DNA from: Archangium violaceum Cb vi76
GTDB lineage: Bacteria; Myxococcota; Myxococcia; Myxococcales; Myxococcaceae
Length of the DNA: 64,000 nt
Assembly (NCBI RefSeq): GCF_000733295.1
Contig: NZ_JPMI01000025.1
Location: forward strand, 1 to 64,000
Reading direction: 5' to 3'
Made by a program: the position numbers and the translations under genes
Notes under the pieces: model-generated
What the model was told of the DNA's origin: nothing
What the model saw: only the letters and a program-made list of their open reading frames with translations
Database searches by the model: none
Part shown: piece after piece, positions 58,101-64,000 of the stretch
How positions within the stretch are numbered: position 1 is the stretch's first letter
Layout of the letters: each line of letters opens with the position of its first letter

Positions 58101-58230
58101 GTGGAGCCAGACCAATGCCGGCACGGAGGTGGAATTGAAGGTCCCGGCCGCGATCATCTACCGGCGGAAGCCGAATGCGCCCCTGTGGCGCAGACTGAAG
58201 GGTGCCGCCCGCATGGGACGAGGGCGATGA
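55144..58230 (+). CDS. two-component sensor histidine kinase with periplasmic beta-propeller
   Basis: A 1028-residue kinase with a signal peptide or signal anchor (~12-38), a long periplasmic region of Reg_prop repeats (ISAIAQTEDGYLWI, VLEDREGNLWVGTSGGLDRF and similar, ~45-650), a Y_Y_Y domain (~675-755), one membrane helix near 770-790 (LCVAAGFLLLWLLYLLRL), then HisKA_3 with H812 in ARELHDTLLQSVQGL and a HATPase ending GLAGMHERAARIG. Such propellers usually sense oligosaccharides or other extracellular ligands. It phosphorylates the response regulator encoded 6 bp upstream. Confidence 0.92.
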   Translation: MRGPMDVTRLKGPLGVWLQRLFLVLVAVLSSAADTVLAFSQDRRLTQFHHTRWTIKEGAPGQISAIAQTEDGYLWISAAAALYRFDGVRFERFEPPSGDPFSAIQTLYAPPGGGLWIGFQMGGIAFLKGGRLTRYRGTEGAPARQVSAFATDRNGDVWTSELAGGLFRLSGGRWEQVGESWGYAGKESRYLFVDQDGTLWVAAEKTLLYLPHGARRFIPTGTNVGWVLQLRQAPDGRIWMTESGGDVRPIPVPGHGQTENPPSLHVDSAGVQFARDGSMWLTTLGDGLRRIPHPERLPAGDVASVAGAVESFTEKDGLSGDYAWPVLEDREGNLWVGTSGGLDRFRVSSMVLAEFPRGSHDFALVAGNAGELWAGTTNRPLMRLSHGEVSFEQPGAPVRSAYRDQEGVIWLGADNGLWRVEDGRLSHVTPMPVPLSQVQAMTRDHRGTLWVSLTGHPQMQWVDGRWNPVTERLGFSDKERIHTAMTDARGRVWLGHKRGIITRVDGDEVRRFTEEDGLRLGVITALTAGRQYVWVGGQFGLALHDGQRFRPLVADGDEPFRNVSGIIERSDGSLWVHAVPGVFHIPAEEVQRALGDPSHRVRYELFDFLDGLPARPTLLRPLPTAVAGDDGRLWFATSNGVVWIDPQRITRNPMPPPVSILAVRADGRRYAPASDVTLPIHPANLEIDYTALSLSIPERVRIRYRLEGVDEHWQDVGTRRTAYYGNLAPGRYRFQVIASNNDGVWNERGASLELVVPPAVHQTWWFRTLCVAAGFLLLWLLYLLRLRQLTAKMRGRLEERHAERERIARELHDTLLQSVQGLVLRLQAVAEQLPAHEPARQAMEKALDRADQVLAEGRDRVMELRSSIHADRDLSDALVQVGEELAEDIPASFRLIVEGVPRELDAAVQVEIFLIGREALLNAFQHAGGTAVEAELHYDSDELRVRIRDDGAGVAPEILEMGGRPGHWGLAGMHERAARIGATLQVWSQTNAGTEVELKVPAAIIYRRKPNAPLWRRLKGAARMGRGR

Positions 58231-58369
58231 GCGCGCCCCAAACATAGGAGTTCCAACCACTTGCGCAGCCGGCGACGATTTCGAACGACCGACCGATGAG
58301 TACCCTGCCCTTCCTCGATGAGGCAGCGCGGTAGCTCGAGGTATCGGCGTCCTCGGTAGACGGAGTGGA

Positions 58370-58394
58370 GGCGGCGGGACTCGAGCCCGCCGCC
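58370..58394. terminator. GC hairpin between convergent kinase and lipoprotein genes
   Basis: GGCGGCGGG-ACTCGAG-CCCGCCGCC is a perfect 9-bp stem with a 7-nt loop in the convergent gap. It can terminate transcription from either side. Confidence 0.6.
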
Positions 58395-58412
58395 GGAAAC
58401 CTGCTCCTGGAG

Positions 58413-58871
58413 CTACGGGGACTTCGTGCCGGGGTACAGCGGCCCCGTCGGCGAGGGCTCCAACGGACCGGGGTCGACCAGGGACTGGCACGACCACTTC
58501 CGGTTGCTGAGGCACCTGCAGGTCCCCGCGACAGCCCTGCCGACGCAGCAGCTCCGCGAGGAACCAATGGTCGAGCACGTCGTCCCATTGAGATTCGTGC
58601 AGGAGTTGCTCGAGGAGCAGGTCGGAGTGGGATCAATGACGAGCCCACAGGTCTGGGTGAGACCATCACACGTGACACTCTGGCCATCCGTGGCGGAACA
58701 AGTCGTCCCCTGACAGGAGAGGGAGGTTCCGTTCGGGCAGGTCGTCGAACAGGTGGAGAGCGCGCTCTCGCTCTGTCCCAGGAGGCCCTCGTCGTGCTCC
58801 AGCTCCGTGCCACCACAGCCAGACACAACGGTCAGGACAAACGTCGCAAGAATGAGCAGGGATTTCTTCAT
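58413..58871 (-). CDS. Cys-rich secreted lipoprotein
   Basis: A 152-residue protein with a clear lipoprotein signal: KK start, hydrophobic core and lipobox VVSGC with acylated C19. The mature part contains 16 more Cys in pairs (CSTTC, SCQGTTC, TCGL, CSSSNSC, SCCVG, CRC), suggesting several disulfides and a compact envelope protein, as in many myxobacterial exported proteins. No domain is recognised. The start is well supported by the signal sequence. Function unknown. Confidence 0.8.
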   Translation of the reverse strand: MKKSLLILATFVLTVVSGCGGTELEHDEGLLGQSESALSTCSTTCPNGTSLSCQGTTCSATDGQSVTCDGLTQTCGLVIDPTPTCSSSNSCTNLNGTTCSTIGSSRSCCVGRAVAGTCRCLSNRKWSCQSLVDPGPLEPSPTGPLYPGTKSP

Positions 58872-58986
58872 GTCTGACTCCTGTCAGCGGGTCTGACATT
58901 CACCGTACAAACCTCACGAATGCACGTCAATTCCTCGCGTGCACAACGGTTGAATCACCTTGATTCCCTCTCAATTCGTTGCTGCA

Positions 58987-59050
58987 GAGGCAACAAGCCA
59001 GAACAAAGGTCTGTCATAATTTCCTGGCACTTGCTGGCTTTGTTGCCCTC
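58987..59050. other. imperfect long-range inverted repeat in the lipoprotein/OMP spacer
   Basis: GAGGCAACAAGCCAG (58987-59001) pairs with CTGGCTTTGTTGCCCTC (59034-59050) with two single-base bulges around a 32-nt loop; a smaller TTGTTGCC/GGCGACAA hairpin overlaps its right side. It lies after the outer-membrane-protein gene and before the lipoprotein gene, so it may be a 3' structure or a leader element. The rest of the 270-bp spacer has no gene. Confidence 0.4.
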
Positions 59051-59141
59051 GAGGCGACAAGAGGCAATGCGCCCTGGCCGTCTTGTCAGGCTATCAGACT
59101 CCAAGAAATATCATCTGCTCAGTGCCGGGGCGCCGTGCCGC

Positions 59142-59866
59142 TCAGAAGGTCGTGCCCAGGCGCAGCAGGTTGAGGTTGATGCCCAACACCGGCGCCGAGC
59201 CCCGCCTGGACTCGTAGCCCAGGAACTCCGGGTGAAAGACTCGGCTGGGTACGAAGGCGGGGCCGCCCGACAGCGTCCTTCCGCCCCCGCCAGGCATGTT
59301 GAAGCCATAGCCCACGCTCACCCCGAGCACGGGCGCGATATAGACGCTCCCGACGGCGAACTGCCACCCGACGTCCAGCCCCAGGTGCAGCTCCAGGCTC
59401 GCGCCTCCGGCGTGATCATCGTCACCGTAGCCGTACGCTGGCTCATACGAGAAGTTGGTGAGCAGTTTCGGCTGCACGAAGGGACCCGACACGGGTCCGC
59501 CCGACCGCGCCAGCGGGAACACGGGGCCGGCCGCGGCCAGCACGCGCCAGTAGTTCGGCACCGCTCGGCTGCCGCCACCTCGGTACTCATGGGTGGAGCG
59601 CATGGGGAGCCCGTCGTCACCGTGAGCTCGACCCCGAGGCCCGTGCTCGAGTCCTCCCCCAGCGGATGGTTGGCGCCAAGCGAAAGGTAGAAGGCGGAGT
59701 TCTCCCGCATGGCCAGCCCCACGAAGGCGGTGCCGATGGGTTGAATCCAGATGCTCCGGCGCGGGGCCGAGGCCTCGCTGGGAGTGGTGACGGGAGCCTG
59801 TGAAGACGCGACGACGAGCAACGTGGTGAGCAGGGCGTGCATGCCCGCCCGTGGAGCAACGAGCAT
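59142..59866 (-). pseudogene. outer-membrane beta-barrel-like protein gene with a frameshift
   Basis: The 5' part (start ATG 59866, or 59842) encodes a signal peptide (MHALLTTLLVVASSQA) and a beta-strand-rich segment (QPIGTAFVGLAMRENSAFYL, GVELTVTTGSP). The rest is in the next frame (RAVPNYWRVLAAAGPVFPLA, GLDVGWQFAVGSVYIAPVL, LGINLNLLRLGTTF), with the alternating strands and C-terminal Phe of an outer-membrane barrel. Inserting one base in the GGGG run at 59604-59607 would join the two frames into ~240 residues. This is a real mutation, a slippage-prone switch or a sequencing error. Confidence 0.6.
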
Positions 59867-59960
59867 GCCGCGCGATGGCGCCTCTCGGTGAAGGCGCACA
59901 CCGCACTGGCGATATCGAGCAGGGTCTCAGGAATTCGACGCTGGCGAGACGTCGATGCCT

Positions 59961-60797
59961 CTACGCCTCCAGCCGGACGCCGGGCTCCGGACGAGCCGCC
60001 TGCGTGCGGAGTGGCAGCCCCACGAGGGTGAGCATCGTCGCGGGGGCACCGGGCGCCCGCGGGTGGGCGATCTCCCACTGGTAGTCCGGCGCCTCCAGCC
60101 CCGCCAGGAGCTCCCGCAGATCCTCCTCGGTGTACGTGCGTGCGTTCGACACGGCCCCGTCCCAGGCGATGAGCAGCGGGAGCACGGGAAGTACGTAGGT
60201 GAGCAGCACCTGCCGCAGCCGGAGGGGGCGGATGAGGGGCGTCAGCAGGAGCACCATCAGCACGCCGGCGGGGATGGCCGTCCACCAGAGCCAGCGCGGC
60301 TGGGAGTTGTCGCTGATCTCGAGCACGCAGAGCGCCTGCCGCTTCTCGAACGCGTCCTGGAGGATGCGGCGCGCGACCGGCGGGGGCATGTGGTGGAAGC
60401 TGCAGACCATGGTCCGGACGCCCTGGAGCGTGTCGGGGACCTGGCCCGCGTCGACCGGGTTCTGGAGGTAGCGAACCCGCGCCGCTTCCCCTGCCGCGTT
60501 GATGCGCGCGGCAGCGTCCGTGTTCGGATAGAGGTCGGTGAGGGTCACGTCTGGCCGGAGACCGTGGTCGGCTTCGAGCCGTGCGGTGGTTTGCAGCAGG
60601 GGCCCGCCGCCCCCTGAGCAGAGGTCCACGACACGGTCGGTGGCCGATGCCTCCAGGGCCCTCGCCAGCAGGGGCGCCAGGAGCCGCTCGGTGCCGAGCA
60701 CCCGGTGCATCGCGGCGATGTAGAGCGTCAGGCACTCCCGGAGGCCGCCCGGGAACCAGCGGAAGTCCTCGAACTCGAACAGTGACATGCGCTTCAT
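59961..60797 (-). CDS. SAM-dependent methyltransferase with membrane-spanning insertion
   Basis: A 278-residue protein with class I methyltransferase motif I VVDLCSGGGG near residue 60, motif II TLTDLYPN and a post-motif region VCSFHHMPPPVARRIL. Two hydrophobic helices (~170-215; WWTAIPAGVLMVLLLTPLI and VLLTYVLPVLPLLIAWDG) interrupt the C-terminal part, suggesting anchoring to the inner membrane and a lipid-like substrate. ATG 60797 has a GGGGGT site upstream. Single gene, divergent from the Tat amidohydrolase. Substrate unknown. Confidence 0.75.
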   Translation of the reverse strand: MKRMSLFEFEDFRWFPGGLRECLTLYIAAMHRVLGTERLLAPLLARALEASATDRVVDLCSGGGGPLLQTTARLEADHGLRPDVTLTDLYPNTDAAARINAAGEAARVRYLQNPVDAGQVPDTLQGVRTMVCSFHHMPPPVARRILQDAFEKRQALCVLEISDNSQPRWLWWTAIPAGVLMVLLLTPLIRPLRLRQVLLTYVLPVLPLLIAWDGAVSNARTYTEEDLRELLAGLEAPDYQWEIAHPRAPGAPATMLTLVGLPLRTQAARPEPGVRLEA

Positions 60798-60907
60798 GGT
60801 GTTGACCCCCTTCGCGCCCGCACTCTAGGTCACGGCGCGAAGAGACGTGACGCACCGGCATTGCTCGGACTGATGGGGCCTGGAAGCGCGCACTGTCAGT
60901 CCTTATG

Positions 60908-60933
60908 TGATTTCACGTATATGATTTTACGTT
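60908..60933 (+). promoter_or_regulatory. tandem direct repeat TGATTTyACGTw upstream of the Tat amidohydrolase gene
   Basis: TGATTTCACGTA (60908-60919) and TGATTTTACGTT (60922-60933) match at 10 of 12 positions with a 14-bp period, in a locally AT-rich part of the 327-bp divergent spacer. This may be a regulator site or part of the promoter. The remaining spacer has no gene. Confidence 0.4.
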
Positions 60934-60943
60934 TGGGCTCCCA

Positions 60944-60960
60944 CCGCCAATCGTTGGCGG
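60944..60960 (+). other. short perfect hairpin CCGCCAA-TCG-TTGGCGG
   Basis: A 7-bp perfect stem with a 3-nt loop lies 10 bp after the direct repeat and ~165 bp before the amidohydrolase start. In the leader it could affect translation or transcription; its function is unknown. Confidence 0.4.
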
Positions 60961-61124
60961 CTCCCGCCTCTTTGTCATGGTTCTGATGACGGAGGCTGAT
61001 GTCCGAAGTTCTGGTGGGCGGGCCAATGATGAAGCTCGACGCTGTCCCCCGTTACGCGCTATTCTCGGAATCCGTGGAAGTCAGTGTTGTAAAGGCCCTG
61101 GTGAGTCCAGAGGAGAAGCGTGAC

Positions 61125-62681
61125 ATGTGCCAGATGCTCTGTGGAAACGACTCGAATCATGGCGGTGAGCCCACTCAAGAGGGCTCCTCCCGTCGCGAGT
61201 TTCTCGCCAAGGGGGCTTCCGCCCTCGGTGCCGCGATGGTCTCTTCGGCGCCCATACCGGCGCTGGCCGCGTCCGCACAGGGTGGCCTGTCGCCGGAGAG
61301 CGATGCCAGGAACCAGGACCTGCCAAGGGACACTGGCGCTTCGCACCGGCGTTACCTGCTGAAAGGCGGCGCGGTCCTCAGCATGGATCCCCAGGTGGGA
61401 AACTTCGCCCGGGGTGACGTGCTCATCGAGGGCAAGCGGATCGTCGCGGTGGGGGCCAACCTGCATGCTCCCGGTGCGGCGATCATCGACGCCGCGGGCA
61501 TGATCGTCATGCCAGGGTTCGTCGACACCCACCACCACCAATACCAGACCGCGCTGCGGAGCTTCCTGTCAGACGGCCTGCTGTTCAACGATGGGCTGCC
61601 GCACGGCGAGAAGAACTACCTCGACTACATCCACACGAGGCTCACGCCGGTCTTCAGGCCGGAGGACGCCTACCTCGCCGAGCTCGTCTCTTCGCTCAGC
61701 CAGCTGGACGCGGGGGTGACCACGGTCGTCGACACGTCGCAGGTGGGCCATACGCCGGCACACACCGATGCCGTCATCCGGGGGCTTCAGGATGCGGGCC
61801 GCCGCGCGGTCTTCGTGTACTCACCGGGCGCGGGCCCCGGCAACATCTTCCCGAATGATCTCCAGCGGATCCGGAGCCGGTACTTCGCCTCGGCCGATCA
61901 GCTCCTGACCCTGGCCATGGGCGGAGAGGTGTTCGACCCCGCGTTCCGGACCTACTGGGCCATCGGGCGCCAGAATGGCCTGCCCATCGTGACGCACCTC
62001 GTCGGCAGCCTCGGCCAGGAGACGCTCGTGGAGCAGCTCGCGAGCGAGGGCCTGCTCGGACCCGACCTCGTGTTCATCCACGCCAGCCGCATCTCGGAGG
62101 GCTCCTGGCAGGCGATCGCCCAGTCGGGTGTGAACGTCTCCATCGCCGCCCCCATCGAGATGGCCATGCGGCATGGCATGCCGCCGATCCAGTCCGCGCT
62201 CGATCATGGAGTCCAGCCCGCGCTCAGCACGGATGTCGAGTGCACGATGACCGCGGACTTCTTCACCCAGATGCGGACCGTCTTCACGCTCCAGCGGGCG
62301 CTCATCAACGAGCGCGCGCTGAATGGCGAGACGAACCTGCCCGAGCTCCTCACGTGCCGCGATGTGATTCGCTTCGCCACGCTCGAAGGGGCCCGGGTGG
62401 CCCGGCTCGCCCACAAGATCGGCTCCCTGACGCCGGGCAAGGAGGCGGACATCCTCCTGCTACGCTCGGATGCCCTCAACGTGGCCCCGCTCAACAACGT
62501 GCCGGGGGCCGTCGTCACGTTGATGGATCGCGGCAACGTGGACACGGTCATCGTCGCGGGAAGGATCCGCAAGTGGCGGGGAGCCCTGCTCGATATGAAC
62601 TGGACCCGTCTCCGCGCCGCCCTCGAGGCGTCCAGGGACTACCTCCTCCGGGCGGCGGGAGTCGAGCGAGCGCTCTTCTGA
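61125..62681 (+). CDS. Tat-exported amidohydrolase (TrzN/AtzA-like)
   Basis: A 518-residue protein taken from ATG 61125, preceded by GAGGAG; the frame upstream is not conserved-looking. A twin-arginine signal (SSRREFLAKGASALGAA, then ALAASA) directs folded export. The mature enzyme has the amidohydrolase beta-sandwich (LKGGAVLSMDP), metal motif GFVDTHHHQYQ, later His/Asp positions in IVTHLVG and LSTDVECTMTADFF, and the C-terminal GSLTPGKEADILLLRSD. The group includes guanine/cytosine deaminase-like and s-triazine hydrolases. Exported members are uncommon; periplasmic deamination or dehalogenation is inferred. Single gene. Confidence 0.85.
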   Translation: MCQMLCGNDSNHGGEPTQEGSSRREFLAKGASALGAAMVSSAPIPALAASAQGGLSPESDARNQDLPRDTGASHRRYLLKGGAVLSMDPQVGNFARGDVLIEGKRIVAVGANLHAPGAAIIDAAGMIVMPGFVDTHHHQYQTALRSFLSDGLLFNDGLPHGEKNYLDYIHTRLTPVFRPEDAYLAELVSSLSQLDAGVTTVVDTSQVGHTPAHTDAVIRGLQDAGRRAVFVYSPGAGPGNIFPNDLQRIRSRYFASADQLLTLAMGGEVFDPAFRTYWAIGRQNGLPIVTHLVGSLGQETLVEQLASEGLLGPDLVFIHASRISEGSWQAIAQSGVNVSIAAPIEMAMRHGMPPIQSALDHGVQPALSTDVECTMTADFFTQMRTVFTLQRALINERALNGETNLPELLTCRDVIRFATLEGARVARLAHKIGSLTPGKEADILLLRSDALNVAPLNNVPGAVVTLMDRGNVDTVIVAGRIRKWRGALLDMNWTRLRAALEASRDYLLRAAGVERALF

Positions 62682-62734
62682 GAGGGGGGCTCCAGGGACT
62701 TGCATGAGCGGGTCCCTGGGGGTGGACTCCCTCC

Positions 62735-64000
62735 ATGTTGAACCTCCCAGGCTACACGCTCCGCCGCCCGGTCCGCGCCACTGACTCGAACATGCTGTTC
62801 CTGGCGGTGCGCGAGGCGGATGGCGCACCGGTCATCATCAAGACGCCGACGGGCCCCACCGTGGGGCCGCGTGAGGAGGAGCGGTATCGCCGGGAGCACG
62901 GCATCCTGCAACGGCTGCTGGGCGTGCGCGGCGTCACCCAGCCCCATGGTTGCGAGCGGGTCAACGACCGTCCCGTCCTGGTCCTGGAGGAGGTGCATGG
63001 GGTGGCCCTCTCCGAGGCGGTGGGCAGACCCTTCGAGATCGCCCGCTTCCTCGAGCTGGCCGTCGCCCTGGCCTCGACCCTGGCGGAGATTCACCTCCGG
63101 GGCGTCATCCACAAGGACATCAAGCCCTCCAACATCATCGTCACGCCCTCCGGCGAGCCGCGCATCATCGACTTTGGCGCCGCCACCCTCCAGCGGACCG
63201 AGCACGTGGACGCGGCTCCGACCCACCTGCTCGAGGGAACGCTGGCCTACATGTCCCCGGAGCAGACCGGGCGCATGAACCGGGCGGTGGACTACCGCAC
63301 CGACTTCTACTCGCTGGGCGTGACGTTCTACGAGCTCCTCACGGGCGCCCGGCCGTTCCAGGGGCGTGACGCGCTCGAGTGGTTCCATGCGCACATGGCC
63401 CAGATGCCGAGGCCGCCGCACGAGCTCGTCGCCAGCGTCCCGCCCGTGCTGTCCGCGATCGTGATGAGGTGTCTGGCCAAGATCGCCGAGGAGCGCTACC
63501 AGAGCGCCGAGGGGCTGAGGCACGACCTCGCGGAGTGCGTGGAGGGCCTGCGCCGGGGCGCCCTCGAGCTCTTCGTGCTGGGCAAGCGGGACATCCCCAG
63601 CCGCTTCCAGCTCCCCCAGCGGCTCTACGGGCGCGACGCCCACGTCGCCACCCTGCTCCAGGGCTTCGAGCGAATCGTGCGCGGAGGCAGGCCCGAGCTC
63701 ATCCTGGTCCGCGGCTACTCCGGCATCGGCAAGTCGTCGGTGGTCCACGAGCTGCACAAGCCCGTGGTCCAGCGGCGAGGGTTCTTCCTGAGCGGCAAGT
63801 TCGATCAGCTCCAGCGGGATGTTCCCTACGCCACCCTGGCCCAGGCCATCCGGGGCCTGGTGCAGCACCTGCTGGTGGGCACCGATGAGGAGGTGGCCCG
63901 GTGGCGTGAGCGCCTGCGGGAGGCCCTCCAGGGCAACGGCCAGGTCATCGTGGACCTGGTTCCACAGCTCGCGCTCCTCCTGGGCCCACAGCCGGCGGTG
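62735..64000 (+). CDS. Ser/Thr kinase-ATPase signalling protein, N-terminal part only
   Basis: The frame starts at ATG 62735 and is still open at the right edge (422 codons). Residues ~7-270 are a Hanks-type kinase with Lys in VIIKTP, a modified catalytic loop HKDIKPSN (Lys for Arg of HRD), DFG in IIDFGAAT and GTLAYMSPEQTGRMNR. From ~300 a STAND/AAA-type ATPase begins (LYGRDAHVATLLQGF), with Walker A-like GYSGIGKSS. This pattern matches the large kinase-ATPase-GAF-histidine kinase proteins common in myxobacteria and cyanobacteria, typically 1700-1900 residues, so most of the protein lies outside. Confidence 0.88.
   Translation, partial: MLNLPGYTLRRPVRATDSNMLFLAVREADGAPVIIKTPTGPTVGPREEERYRREHGILQRLLGVRGVTQPHGCERVNDRPVLVLEEVHGVALSEAVGRPFEIARFLELAVALASTLAEIHLRGVIHKDIKPSNIIVTPSGEPRIIDFGAATLQRTEHVDAAPTHLLEGTLAYMSPEQTGRMNRAVDYRTDFYSLGVTFYELLTGARPFQGRDALEWFHAHMAQMPRPPHELVASVPPVLSAIVMRCLAKIAEERYQSAEGLRHDLAECVEGLRRGALELFVLGKRDIPSRFQLPQRLYGRDAHVATLLQGFERIVRGGRPELILVRGYSGIGKSSVVHELHKPVVQRRGFFLSGKFDQLQRDVPYATLAQAIRGLVQHLLVGTDEEVARWRERLREALQGNGQVIVDLVPQLALLLGPQPAV

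Noticed and set aside
58920-59690. 256-codon plus-strand frame
   Set aside because: Covers the noncoding spacer and the antisense of the outer-membrane-protein gene; no motif.

Overview
The window is high-GC DNA, read almost wall to wall on both strands. It carries a zinc-finger/kinase/TPR fusion beside a sigma factor, a second kinase with an ATPase module, hybrid and beta-propeller histidine kinases, a MopE-type metal-binding-repeat protein, several lipoproteins, a CYP102-type P450 and a small NRPS cluster. This mix points to a predatory, multicellular myxobacterium, most likely a Cystobacter/Archangium-type member of the Myxococcales. That placement is an inference from gene content. No rRNA, tRNA, CRISPR array or IS element was found.

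Layout. 1-5.1 kb: tail of a metal-binding-repeat protein, a cysteine-rich gene remnant, and a kinase followed 3 bp later by a sigma-70 family factor. 5.2-10.1 kb: a TetR repressor divergent from a self-sufficient P450-reductase fusion, then a methyltransferase. 10.1-11.8 kb: glycyl-tRNA synthetase. 11.9-14.5 kb: a two-gene unit of a 166-residue unknown protein and a TIR-like/TIR/SLOG protein, which is the best candidate for an undescribed conflict or anti-phage system. 14.8-17.4 kb: a secreted GH16 glucanase and an alpha/beta hydrolase. 17.4-21.3 kb: a GntR-controlled catabolic locus (hydrolase, FAH-family enzyme, VOC enzyme, NodB-like deacetylase). 21.3-29.4 kb: a TetR regulator divergent from a five-gene acyclic-terpene (Atu-like) degradation operon ending in an acyl-CoA carboxylase.

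29.5-37.3 kb is a compact minus-strand NRPS operon with module order A-T-C-A-T, then a separate C-T protein, then a P450; the genes overlap by 4 bp each. 37.5-42.7 kb holds an ankyrin protein, two LysR regulators, an alcohol dehydrogenase and a lipoprotein metallo-beta-lactamase-fold hydrolase. 43-49.2 kb holds a hybrid histidine kinase, an orphan lanthipeptide-dehydratase N-terminal-domain protein and a DUF1877 protein. 49.2-58.2 kb is a block that looks foreign: a five-gene minus-strand operon (YcaC-like hydrolase, amidohydrolase, MFS transporter with C-terminal ABM-like domain, two tandem XapX proteins) next to a LuxR-type response regulator and a propeller histidine kinase. 58.4-64 kb holds a Cys-rich lipoprotein, a frameshifted outer-membrane-protein gene, a methyltransferase with membrane helices, a Tat-exported amidohydrolase, and the start of a kinase/ATPase protein that runs off the end.

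Two regulatory observations tie distant parts together. A 50-bp element, 40 of 50 positions identical without gaps, sits in the same orientation just upstream of the NRPS operon (37403-37452) and of the YcaC/amidohydrolase operon (53934-53983). Both copies contain two heptamers of the type TGrGTGw spaced 20 bp apart, so a shared activator is plausible, possibly the response regulator encoded near the second copy. Inverted repeats also lie between several divergent regulator/target pairs (P450, Atu cluster, LysR/ADH).
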